Positions 33,486 to 40,827 of a stretch of 64,000 nucleotides of DNA are shown here, in pieces. This DNA is from Roseburia faecis (GTDB lineage Bacteria; Bacillota; Clostridia; Lachnospirales; Lachnospiraceae), in NCBI RefSeq assembly GCF_001406815.1, contig NZ_CVRR01000037.1, positions 153,554 to 217,553 of the forward strand, in the 5' to 3' direction. The position numbers were made by a program, and so were the translations under genes. The notes below the pieces were generated by a model, which saw only the letters and a program-made list of their open reading frames with translations, was not told the origin of the DNA and did not search any database. The number at the start of each line of letters is the position of its first letter. The first letter of the stretch is position 1.

Positions 33486-33779
33486 TTAAACAACAATTTC
33501 AAATATCACTATTTTTTCCCGTACATTGTTTCCGTCAAACAGATCTCTGCAATCAATTTCATCGGAAAACAACAATTCCTCTACGGTCATCAGATAAGCT
33601 ATGTATTCATCGGATGGATAATAGAAAAACAACTTTACTGTTCTCCTGTTTTCATAATAAGAATTCAAAATCCGGGCAATTACTTTTTTCAGCAGTTCCA
33701 GCGAAAAAGGATTAAAAAAATAAATCCGGTCCACCGTTTCCGGAACTGTATACCGCTCCGCATTTGCAAGTGCAAATAA
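33486..33779 (-). pseudogene. C-terminal fragment of a class I SAM-dependent methyltransferase
   Basis: The frame (ERYTVPETVDRIYFFNPFS... VKLFFYYPSDEYIAYLMT... CRDLF) matches the last ~95 residues of a Bacillus/Clostridium methyltransferase family in which YFFNPF follows the SAM-binding core. The frame is closed by a stop right upstream and the core itself is missing. It lies 4 bp after nagB, so the rest was probably lost when the nagB segment arrived. Confidence 0.5.
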
Positions 33780-33786
33780 TTAGAAA

Positions 33787-34524
33787 CTAAAGCACATCTT
33801 TAATTAACTTTCCTGCTTCCTTATCAACAATAACTGTTACATTATTGTGTAACTGTAAGATTGAAGCTGGAACCTTTGGAGTTACCGGACCGAAGAATGC
33901 ATCTCTTATAATCTGTGCTTTCTTCTCACCATTTGCAATTAATAAAATATGCTTTGACTGCATAATTGACTTAATACCCATTGTAAATGCCTTTTCTGGA
34001 ACTGCTTCACCTTCATCGAAAAGTCTCTGGTTAGCATCAATTGTGCTCTGTGTAAGCTGTACACAATGAGTTGTTTTTTCAAAAGATTCACCAGGTTCAT
34101 TAAAACCAATGTGTCCGTTTAAGCCAATGCCTAAAAGCTGCATATCAATATTTCCAAGCTGTTTCATAATACCTTCGTATCTTGCACATTCAGCTTCTTC
34201 GTCTTCAGCCATACCATTTGGAAGATATGTATTAGACTTCTTAATATTGATTAAATCAAAGAGGTTAGTATCCATGAAATATCTATAACTCTGCTTATGA
34301 TCACCTGTTAAGCCTTTGTATTCGTCAAGATTAATAGTACTTGTCTGTGAGAAATCAATATCTCCCTTGTTGTACCATTCAACCAACTGCTTATATGCGC
34401 CAATTGGTGTTTCACCTGTAGCCAATCCAAGTACTGCGTCAGGTTTCATAATAACCTGTGCGGATAAATAATTAGCTGCCTTTCTGCTCATATCTTCATA
34501 ATCATTAGCTATTATAATTTTCAT
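33787..34524 (-). CDS. nagB: Glucosamine-6-phosphate deaminase
   Basis: The 245-residue protein has the NagB signatures LGLATGETPIGAYKQL (about residues 33-48), the catalytic Asp in INLDEYKGL and the histidine site GIGLNGHIGFNEPG (about 132-145). It converts glucosamine-6-phosphate to fructose-6-phosphate and ammonia. It is downstream of a HAD phosphatase gene and its codon use is more A+T-rich than its neighbours. No nagA is next to it. Confidence 0.96.
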   Translation of the reverse strand: MKIIIANDYEDMSRKAANYLSAQVIMKPDAVLGLATGETPIGAYKQLVEWYNKGDIDFSQTSTINLDEYKGLTGDHKQSYRYFMDTNLFDLINIKKSNTYLPNGMAEDEEAECARYEGIMKQLGNIDMQLLGIGLNGHIGFNEPGESFEKTTHCVQLTQSTIDANQRLFDEGEAVPEKAFTMGIKSIMQSKHILLIANGEKKAQIIRDAFFGPVTPKVPASILQLHNNVTVIVDKEAGKLIKDVL

Positions 34525-34595
34525 TATTTTCCTCCTTGCATATTAAATATGTATTGAAATAATAAACTCCCTTTTTATTATTAGAATGTTTATTT

Positions 34596-35462
34596 TTATT
34601 TGCCCTGGTCAACTAAGAACTGGATAAATCTGTCTACTCCACCGCCTAAAATCTGAATCTTTTCAGGTCTTACACCTTCTAATGAAGAAACATCGAAGAA
34701 ATCTCCTTCTTCTGTCTTAGGTGTAAGCATAAAGCTGTCACTTCCGTAAAGACCTTCCTGAATTCCTACGAATTCATCTCCCCAGAAAGAACAATCTTCT
34801 GCTTCAATGCCTTCTTCCTTAAATGATTCAAGGATTGTATCTACGTTGTTACTCTTACATGAAATACCAACTTCAAGATACTTAGCATCACATGTTGCGG
34901 ATACCTTAAGGCCGAATTCTTCTCCAACCTTTTCTGATAATGAAACTAAATCCATAATTCCATTCTTTAAACCATGTTCTTCTAACATAGCCTTTAACTG
35001 TGACATTTCATCTTCCTGCATAAATAACTGATCTCCACGTTCATTTTCTACCTGTAAATCAATTTTGCAGTAGTTTGGTCTTGAAAATACAACATCAGTT
35101 TTGAAGTTATATTTTTCAAGTAACTCTCTGTGGATTTTGTAGCATACATCATGAATCTTTAATAATCCTTCTGTGTCAGGTATACAGTCAGCGAAAATCT
35201 CCGGCTGACCGTTAACCATCTTATAGTTGTATGCTCCTCTGCCCAAACCTAAGTAAAGGTTTGAAGCTTCCTCTGGAGTGAAATGTTCATGAATTTTTCC
35301 ACTGGCAATTTTGTCATATGTTGTACCACTTACAATTACAAGCTTTACTCCACTTGCAAGTAAAGGCTTCATAGCTGCAACAGCTTCCTCAACAGGAGCC
35401 TGTCTTGACATTACGGCTGTTCCGTCCCAGTCGAAAAATATTGCCTTATATTTCTTGGACAT
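34596..35462 (-). CDS. HAD-superfamily phosphatase
   Basis: The 288-residue protein has motif I FFDWDGTAVM (nucleophile Asp and acid/base Asp, near residue 11), motif II VIVSGTTYDK, and the C-terminal acidic motif WGDEFVGIQEG. The cap is of C2 type, about residues 85-200. It is followed 71 bp later by nagB in the same direction, so it may act on an amino-sugar phosphate. That substrate is an inference. Confidence 0.85.
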   Translation of the reverse strand: MSKKYKAIFFDWDGTAVMSRQAPVEEAVAAMKPLLASGVKLVIVSGTTYDKIASGKIHEHFTPEEASNLYLGLGRGAYNYKMVNGQPEIFADCIPDTEGLLKIHDVCYKIHRELLEKYNFKTDVVFSRPNYCKIDLQVENERGDQLFMQEDEMSQLKAMLEEHGLKNGIMDLVSLSEKVGEEFGLKVSATCDAKYLEVGISCKSNNVDTILESFKEEGIEAEDCSFWGDEFVGIQEGLYGSDSFMLTPKTEEGDFFDVSSLEGVRPEKIQILGGGVDRFIQFLVDQGK

Positions 35463-35498
35463 ATTCTTCTCCTCGTATTATATAGTAGTAGTTTTTAT

Positions 35499-35732
35499 AG
35501 ACCCTCTCCAAGGTCTTTACAACTATTAGGTCATAGTCCATTCTTTACCTCTTCTGTAGGTTCGACTATGATATATAAGATGCTGTGGATTGGTTTTATT
35601 TCTCCTACCACTTGATGGTTTTAGGAAGGCTCCAACCACAGTCTCTTTGTTCATTTGTTAATCAGTTAGATACCGCATGACGGTTTATTTAGAACGAGGT
35701 TACAATCGCAAGGAGCACCCTGTGGTTCTAAA
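35499..35732 (+). ncRNA. Candidate IS110 bridge RNA
   Basis: The non-coding stretch before the transposase gene holds four stem-loops: AGACC/GGTCT (35499-35516), TCATAGTC/GACTATGA (35531-35571) with inner ACCT/AGGT, CTGTGG(A)TTGG/CCAACCACAG (35583-35641) with an internal loop and inner TCCTA/TAGGA, and TTTAGAAC/GTTCTAAA (35688-35732) with a 29-base loop. IS110-group elements encode their target- and donor-choosing bridge RNA at this position. The stems are seen; the role is inferred. Confidence 0.55.
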
Positions 35733-35764
35733 ACAGCATTAATACATTTCAAAGGAGATTTATT

Positions 35765-36940
35765 ATGATTTACATAGGAATTGATGTTGCAAAGGATAAG
35801 CATGATTGCTTTATCACCAACTCTGATAGCGAAGTGTTGTTTAAAGCATTTACCATCTTCAACAACTTAGATGGTTTTAATGATCTTTATCAAAAGATTG
35901 AATCCGTTATGGATGATGTGACAAAAGTAAAAGTAGGACTGGAAGCCACTGGACACTATAGTTACAATCTCCTTGGATATCTCATTGATAAAGGTCTGCC
36001 CACCTATGTTATCAATCCGTTACATACAAATCTGTACAGAAAAAGTCTAAGCCTTAGACAGACGAAAACGGATAAAGTAGATGCCCGCACGATTGCTTCC
36101 ATGCTCATGTCTGATGTGAACTTAAAGTCCTACTCAGACACATCTTACCACAACGAAGAGTTAAAGTCATTAACTCGTTATCGTTTTGATAAAGTAAAAG
36201 AACGTGCCAAGCTAAAAACTTCCGTTTCAAGACTGGTCTGTATCTTATTCCCTGAATTAGAAAAACTTGTACCAACACTTCATATGGCATCTGTTTATGC
36301 ATTGCTTTCTGAATTTCCCAGTGCTAAACATGTAGCTACTGCACACCTTACCAGACTTACAAATCTTCTTTCCGAATCTTCCAAAGGTCGATATGGTAAA
36401 GATACTGCTATTACTTTCAGAGATTCTGCAAGAGCTTCTATCGGCTCAAATATGCCAGCCAAATCTCTTGAATTGAAGCACACCATCAAACTTATTCAGG
36501 AACTTGATTCAGAGATTGATGAAATCGAAAATGAGATTAAAATCATCATGGATGAAATCAACTCTCCAATTCTTAGCATTCCTGGAATCAACTATCGCAT
36601 GGGAGCTATGATTATTGCCGAGATCGGTGATTTCAATCGTTTTGATTCTCCTGATAAGATCTTAGCTTATGCCGGCTTTTCGCCATCAACATATCAATCC
36701 GGACAACTAGATGGTGCCTACGCACATATGGAAAAACGTGGCTCCAGATACCTGCGATACGCTTTGTATAATGCCACCAAATATGTCTGCCACTGGGATC
36801 CAACATTTGCAGCCTATCTTGCTAAAAAACGAGCGGAAGGTAAACATTACAATGTTGCCATATCACACGCTGTAAAAAAATTGGTTCGAGTGATTTATCA
36901 TCTTGAAAAAACAAAGCAGCAATACATAAAAGCAGCTTAA
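35765..36940 (+). CDS. IS110-family transposase (DEDD recombinase)
   Basis: The 391-residue protein has the N-terminal RuvC-like DEDD domain (MIYIGIDVAKDKHDCFI with the first Asp; GLEATGHYSYNLLGYL with the Glu; KTDKVDARTIASML with two Asp) and a C-terminal Transposase_20 domain (ILSIPGINYRMGAMIIAEIGDFNRF, AGFSPSTYQSG, KRGSRYLRYALY) with its catalytic Ser region. It is full-length and intact. A strong ribosome site AAAGGAGAT precedes the ATG. Confidence 0.95.
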   Translation: MIYIGIDVAKDKHDCFITNSDSEVLFKAFTIFNNLDGFNDLYQKIESVMDDVTKVKVGLEATGHYSYNLLGYLIDKGLPTYVINPLHTNLYRKSLSLRQTKTDKVDARTIASMLMSDVNLKSYSDTSYHNEELKSLTRYRFDKVKERAKLKTSVSRLVCILFPELEKLVPTLHMASVYALLSEFPSAKHVATAHLTRLTNLLSESSKGRYGKDTAITFRDSARASIGSNMPAKSLELKHTIKLIQELDSEIDEIENEIKIIMDEINSPILSIPGINYRMGAMIIAEIGDFNRFDSPDKILAYAGFSPSTYQSGQLDGAYAHMEKRGSRYLRYALYNATKYVCHWDPTFAAYLAKKRAEGKHYNVAISHAVKKLVRVIYHLEKTKQQYIKAA

Positions 36941-36967
36941 ATCTTTCTAATTCAATACTCCTTTTTT

Positions 36968-36992
36968 GAGCACCTATCACGATGCTCTTTTT
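36968..36992 (+). terminator. Terminator of the transposase gene
   Basis: GAGCA (36968-36972) and TGCTC (36983-36987) with a ten-base loop are followed by TTTTTG. Confidence 0.5.
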
Positions 36993-37094
36993 GTCATACA
37001 GTTTCAAGGTTCAAGGAACTCTAACTGAGTTCCAAATATATCTAAAATACATTTCTGTACTTTATTCAAAAAATATCATTTTAAGGCTTGACTT

Positions 37095-37592
37095 TTAATA
37101 GTTAGTCTTCTTATCAGTCTTTGAGGAATCTTTGGATGTATCTTTTGCGTTTTCCGAGTCATCTGTTTCTTCCGGCTCCTCTGTTTCTTCCGGCTCCTGC
37201 GTATCCTCCGTATCATCGTCCAGGTCATAGATATCTATATTCATTGTCTTTTTCCTTTTATCATAACTCAGCGAGAGCGTATATCCATCTTTATTCTCTG
37301 CATCATATGAATCTTCCGTCCCATAATAATCCACATTAAATCCGTTTTCCTTACATGCATTTATATAATCTGCAAACTGTGATTTCGACGTATTAAAAAC
37401 GTCAATTTCAAAAGAATCTTCTGCATCCAATACAATTTCTCCGTATTTTGATTCCGGAACAGGCAACGATTTTACCAGCGTACTTGTCGGCCAATGATAC
37501 TCTGTTTCTTTCGTCTTCATAGCATTACAACCACTAAGATTTCCCAAAATCATTATTCCACAACACATTACCATCATTAATCTTTTTTTCAT
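37095..37592 (-). CDS. DUF6591-like lipoprotein
   Basis: The 165-residue protein has a lipoprotein signal (MMVMCCGIMILGNLSGCN). A compact domain of about 100 residues (LPVPESKYGEIVLDAEDSFEIDV... ACKENGFNVDYYG... YTLSLSYDKRKKTMNIDIYD) is followed by a low-complexity acidic tail (EPEETEEPEETDDSEN). It is coupled by a 4-bp overlap to a MerR regulator gene, a common arrangement for this family. Function unknown. Confidence 0.65.
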   Translation of the reverse strand: MKKRLMMVMCCGIMILGNLSGCNAMKTKETEYHWPTSTLVKSLPVPESKYGEIVLDAEDSFEIDVFNTSKSQFADYINACKENGFNVDYYGTEDSYDAENKDGYTLSLSYDKRKKTMNIDIYDLDDDTEDTQEPEETEEPEETDDSENAKDTSKDSSKTDKKTNY

Positions 37593-38017
37593 TTCTCTTT
37601 GTCCTCCCTTTTTTGATCCTGCTTCATTTTTCTCAACACTGCTATATGATCCATATAGGTCTTTTCCACAGTGTTTTCCTCTGTCGGAACCGGTAACATT
37701 CCATTTTGCTGCACATATGAAATAAATTCCATCTGCCCGTTCAGCTGTCTGATCTGTTGCCTTAGCCCTCGGATTTTCTTTTCCAGATACTGATTTTTTT
37801 GTTTCTCCGAAAGCGTCAGAAGATCTTTGATTTCCTTCAGATCAAGCCCCATTGCCCGATACACCAGAATCTCCCAGAGACGTTCCAGTGCAGCGTCATC
37901 GTACAGTCGATAATTGTCTTTCGACCGCTGGGCAGGCAATAGTCCTTCATCATCATAAAACTGCAAAGTTCTCTTGCTCACTCCTGCCAGCCGGCTCACT
38001 TCGTTTACTTTTTTCAT
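37589..38017 (-). CDS. MerR-family transcriptional regulator
   Basis: The 142-residue protein starts with a MerR winged helix (KVNEVSRLAGVSKRTLQFYDDEGLLPAQR) with wing 2 (YRLYDDAALERLWEILVYRAMGL). A dimerising coiled coil (QYLEKKIRGLRQQIRQLNGQMEFI) follows. The short C-terminal tail has no metal-binding cysteines. It is transcribed with the lipoprotein gene, which it may control. Confidence 0.85.
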   Translation of the reverse strand: MKKVNEVSRLAGVSKRTLQFYDDEGLLPAQRSKDNYRLYDDAALERLWEILVYRAMGLDLKEIKDLLTLSEKQKNQYLEKKIRGLRQQIRQLNGQMEFISYVQQNGMLPVPTEENTVEKTYMDHIAVLRKMKQDQKREDKEK

Positions 38018-38155
38018 TACGGCCTTTACCTTTCCCCGTACTTTTCAGCATAAACTATCACGCATACGTGACCGCAATACTGATTTCCAGAAATGCCATT
38101 TCTTGGGTTTCATAAAGGCCTTTGAAAATTTTGCGAGGTAATATTTCCGGAAATA

Positions 38156-38193
38156 AAAAAGTTCTGGAAAACATCTGTTTCCCAGAACTTTTT
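38156..38193. terminator. Bidirectional terminator
   Basis: AAAAAGTTCTGG pairs with CCAGAACTTTTT around a 12-base loop. On the minus strand it ends the LUD-protein/small-peptide genes. Confidence 0.85.
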
Positions 38194-38201
38194 ATCCTTT
38201 A

Positions 38202-38321
38202 TTATTCATTTTTCTTACAAACCTGCCGGATCAGCTGAATCAGTGCCACCACTGCCAATGCTATATGCCCATAATCATCACAAGAAAACCCGTCTTTCTT
38301 CTTAAAAGCCCAGATTTTCAT
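38202..38321 (-). CDS. Small 39-aa membrane-associated peptide overlapping the LUD gene
   Basis: A frame starting ATG at 38321 inside the end of the LUD gene reads MKIWAFKKKDGFSCDDYGHI, then a hydrophobic stretch ALAVVALIQLI and a basic end. It stops just before the terminator. The position, start context (GTGG before ATG) and helix are suggestive, but a chance frame cannot be excluded. Confidence 0.35.
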   Translation of the reverse strand: MKIWAFKKKDGFSCDDYGHIALAVVALIQLIRQVCKKNE

Positions 38322-38937
38322 CCACCAGAATAATCTGAAACCGTCCTTTGACCCTGCTGAATCGGGTTGTCAGAATCTGACAGCAGATGCACTGTGGACT
38401 TTTACAGTCAAAACAGCTTCCGTTTTTGGAACATGGTGTGTCAATGCCAAATCGCTGTGCATTAATCGGTGCCGCCTCATTCCGCGCACGGTGCAGGGCG
38501 TCTTCCTCGGATTTTACGACTTTGTTCATACCCACAATCAGCAGAACATGCTTTGGTCCATAGGCATACGCAGCCACACGATTGGCATTTCCGTCAATAT
38601 TGATAAACACGCCATCCTCGCTCATGGCATTGACACTGCCCAAAAAATAATCCGAGCTGAATGCTTTCCGCGCAACCTCCTCTTTTTCCTCCGGGGTTTT
38701 TACTTTATCCCGGTCATAAAATTCATAATCACCGTTGGAAACGGCATCGTAAAGACCACACTCCTTTACAGAAGTTGCACCGCCCATGTTGATACTGCTG
38801 CCCTTCGGGATCAATTCGAGTGCTTTCTTTACAGCCTCTTCTTTTGTCTCTACATAATATGCTTCCATGTTGCGGGAATTAAGTGCCTCCACAACACGCG
38901 CTCCCAGCTTCTCATTTCTCATTTTCCTTACGTCCAT
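38302..38937 (-). CDS. LUD-domain protein (lactate utilisation LutC/YkgG-like)
   Basis: The 211-residue protein matches the LUD family: MRNEKLGARVVEALNSRNMEAYYVETKEEAV at the N-terminus, GSSINMGGATSVKECGLYD (the GGS-type motif), FFLGSVNAMSEDGVFINIDGN-like stretch (YFLGSVNAMSEDG) and HVLLIVGMNKVV. The C-terminal part adds four cysteines (CSKNGSCFDCKSPQCICC) that could bind a cluster or metal, as in related stand-alone LUD proteins. The lutA/B partners are not present, so a role in lactate use is not certain. Confidence 0.85.
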   Translation of the reverse strand: MDVRKMRNEKLGARVVEALNSRNMEAYYVETKEEAVKKALELIPKGSSINMGGATSVKECGLYDAVSNGDYEFYDRDKVKTPEEKEEVARKAFSSDYFLGSVNAMSEDGVFINIDGNANRVAAYAYGPKHVLLIVGMNKVVKSEEDALHRARNEAAPINAQRFGIDTPCSKNGSCFDCKSPQCICCQILTTRFSRVKGRFQIILVDENLGF

Positions 38938-38961
38938 TGTGTAAACCTCTTTTCCAAATAG

Positions 38962-39135
38962 CTACGCTATGATTTCATACTGCATCAGCTCATATTTGAG
39001 TCTGCTCCCCTCCATAATTTCCGGTGGAAGCAGTGCCCGTGCCACAAGTTTCAGATCATCACTTTCAATATCTGTCCTCTTTAAATTTGCATAATCGCCG
39101 TCAATACTGACAACTTCATAATACCATGTTTCCAT
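38962..39135 (-). CDS. Small 57-aa hypothetical protein (DUF3006-like)
   Basis: A frame from ATG at 39135 with an excellent GGAGGTGA ribosome site encodes METWYYEVVSIDGDYANLKR... ending in YELMQYEIIA. It is a short beta-barrel-like protein resembling DUF3006 in length and in the IDGDYA start, but the match is weak. It lies 21 bp after the amidase gene in the same direction and is probably co-expressed. Confidence 0.6.
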   Translation of the reverse strand: METWYYEVVSIDGDYANLKRTDIESDDLKLVARALLPPEIMEGSRLKYELMQYEIIA

Positions 39136-39156
39136 ATGTCACCTCCATTTTTAATC

Positions 39157-40011
39157 TCACAGGCTGCTTAACGGTGCTACATGAATATGATGTTTTACAT
39201 ATTTGTTGATCCCCTGTACCAGTCCGTCCGCAAGTTTTTGCAATTTCCTGTCACTATGATCCGAACACTGGTTGCCCAGTTCAATATCAACGGAAGGAAT
39301 TGTACTGTACGAAGTCTGCGTCAGATCAATCTCCGTAGCACCGGTTCCGTTTATTTTAATCTTTTGGGAACGCAGCCCTTTGATCAGTGATTTTCCCAAT
39401 GCGTCATGTTCTTCCCAGTAAGATGCAACCGGACGCATTTTTTTGAGTTTTTCGGGAACAGAAGCATAAAAGCATCCTTTGTCGTAAGAAAGTCCATCGC
39501 TGTCCCAATGCAGCGCAATATGACAATCCGCTACATTGTTACATATGACGGTACGCGCCACGTTATCCAGCTGTACATCCTTTCCATCCCGGACCATGAG
39601 CACATCATACCCCTCTGCCAGCAGTTTCTTTTTCAGAATCCGTGCCATACGAAGCGTCACATCACGTTCTGCCGTTCCGTCCCGAAATGCCATTCCATCT
39701 GAAACCGCCACTGCTTTCACAGAGCCTGCCGCTGTCGTTCCTCCGGTCACCTTTGCAGAGCCATCCGGATGACACAGCGTTTTTACCGATGAACCGCCTT
39801 TCGTCCCATGTCCCGCATTGACTGCAATCACAATGTCCTTCCGGTTCTTTTTCGCCTTGTACATAACGGCATAGCCCGATGTAATTCTGGCATGATCCGC
39901 ATATTTCCAGGAAGAGTCCAGATAAATTTTCTCCTTCCCCTTCGCATATCCGCATATCGGGAAACTGATGACCATCAAAAATACAATTAGAAATACTATC
40001 CCCTTTTTCAT
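39157..40011 (-). CDS. N-acetylmuramoyl-L-alanine amidase (Amidase_3)
   Basis: The start at 40011 (MKKGIVFLIVFLMV) has AGAGGAGTG upstream and gives a signal peptide ending at GYAKG. The catalytic domain has the zinc sites IVIAVNAGHGTKGG, the Glu in GTAERDVTLRMARILKK, the His in DCHIALHWDSDG and the second Glu in VDIELGNQCS. It cuts the bond between MurNAc and the stem peptide in cell-wall peptidoglycan. The internal insert (LCHPDGSAKVTGGTTAAGSV) between the first two ligands is longer than usual. Confidence 0.85.
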   Translation of the reverse strand: MKKGIVFLIVFLMVISFPICGYAKGKEKIYLDSSWKYADHARITSGYAVMYKAKKNRKDIVIAVNAGHGTKGGSSVKTLCHPDGSAKVTGGTTAAGSVKAVAVSDGMAFRDGTAERDVTLRMARILKKKLLAEGYDVLMVRDGKDVQLDNVARTVICNNVADCHIALHWDSDGLSYDKGCFYASVPEKLKKMRPVASYWEEHDALGKSLIKGLRSQKIKINGTGATEIDLTQTSYSTIPSVDIELGNQCSDHSDRKLQKLADGLVQGINKYVKHHIHVAPLSSL

Positions 40012-40130
40012 ATACACTCCTCTTTCTAAACATTCGACAGTTTTTATCCCCCTGTAGGAGCAAAATATCTTTTCACTGTCTTTACTCTACCTCATTTTTT
40101 ATGGTAACACAAGATAAAATCCCCGTGTCG

Positions 40131-40170
40131 TTGCATTTCAGTGCCTTTAAGAGTATCATTACCATGATAC
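40131..40170 (+). promoter_or_regulatory. Promoter with overlapping palindrome before the ECF S-component gene
   Basis: TTGCAT (40131-40136) and TATCAT (40154-40159) are 17 bp apart. The -10 sits inside the perfect dyad GTATCAT TACC ATGATAC (40153-40170), so a repressor bound there would block transcription. Confidence 0.55.
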
Positions 40171-40191
40171 GAATTTTAGGAGGCTAAATTT

Positions 40192-40734
40192 ATGAAATTA
40201 AAAACAAGACAAATCACTGTTACAGCAATTTTACTCGCAATCTGCATTGTAAGCCAGTTTTTCAAAAACCTGAATGTATACATCACAGGCCCGATCATCA
40301 ATGCCGCTCTGATTTTAACCACGGTATACGCTGGTCTGGCCTGTGGCATCATTTTAAGCGTGATCACTCCAATCACTTCCTTTTTCATCACCGGAAGCCC
40401 GATTATGGCAGCCATTCCTGCAATGTTCCCATGTATTATGATTGGAAATATCATTCTCGTTCTGGCAGTTGCCCTGCTCCGCAGTAAATTCGGTAAAAAA
40501 GCCGGTTTGCCCGTATCCATTGTAATTGGCGCTGTATTAAAGGCTCTGTTTATGGGAATTTTGATTTCTCTTATCATTCTGCCGAATATGCTCCCGGCAA
40601 AAATGCAGCCAATGTTACATGTCCTGCAGCTTCAATTTTCTGTCACACAGTTAATTACCGCTCTGATCGGCGGGGTATATGCTATCATCATTCTTGCGGT
40701 ACTGCGTAATACCTCTCTTGGTGAGCAGGCGTAA
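40192..40734 (+). CDS. ECF transporter substrate-specific (S) component
   Basis: The 180-residue protein has six membrane helices in the S-component pattern (short N-terminal helix QITVTAILLAICIVSQFF, then GPIINAALILTTVYAGLACG, and the conserved alanine/glycine-rich first helix that docks to EcfT). The substrate family is not recognised with certainty. There is no EcfA/T gene next to it, so it would share the cell's common energising module (group II). Confidence 0.75.
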   Translation: MKLKTRQITVTAILLAICIVSQFFKNLNVYITGPIINAALILTTVYAGLACGIILSVITPITSFFITGSPIMAAIPAMFPCIMIGNIILVLAVALLRSKFGKKAGLPVSIVIGAVLKALFMGILISLIILPNMLPAKMQPMLHVLQLQFSVTQLITALIGGVYAIIILAVLRNTSLGEQA

Positions 40735-40751
40735 TCCCACACTACATAAAT

Positions 40752-40786
40752 TAACGCCCCGGCAGCTACAACTACCGGGGCGTTTT
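40752..40786 (+). terminator. Terminator after the S-component gene
   Basis: AACGCCCCGG and CCGGGGCGTT form a 10-bp stem with a 12-base loop followed by TTT. Confidence 0.85.
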
Positions 40787-40827
40787 ATGTACCTCTCCAA
40801 AGTACCAGTTCTTTTTATTTTCTTTGT

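Larger units (their letters stand above)
35480..36995 (+). mobile_element. IS110-family insertion element
   Basis: The element comprises the structured leader, the transposase gene and about 55 bp of 3' flank. IS110 elements lack clear terminal inverted repeats and leave no obvious target duplication, so the exact ends are not determined. The listed limits are approximate. Confidence 0.6.
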
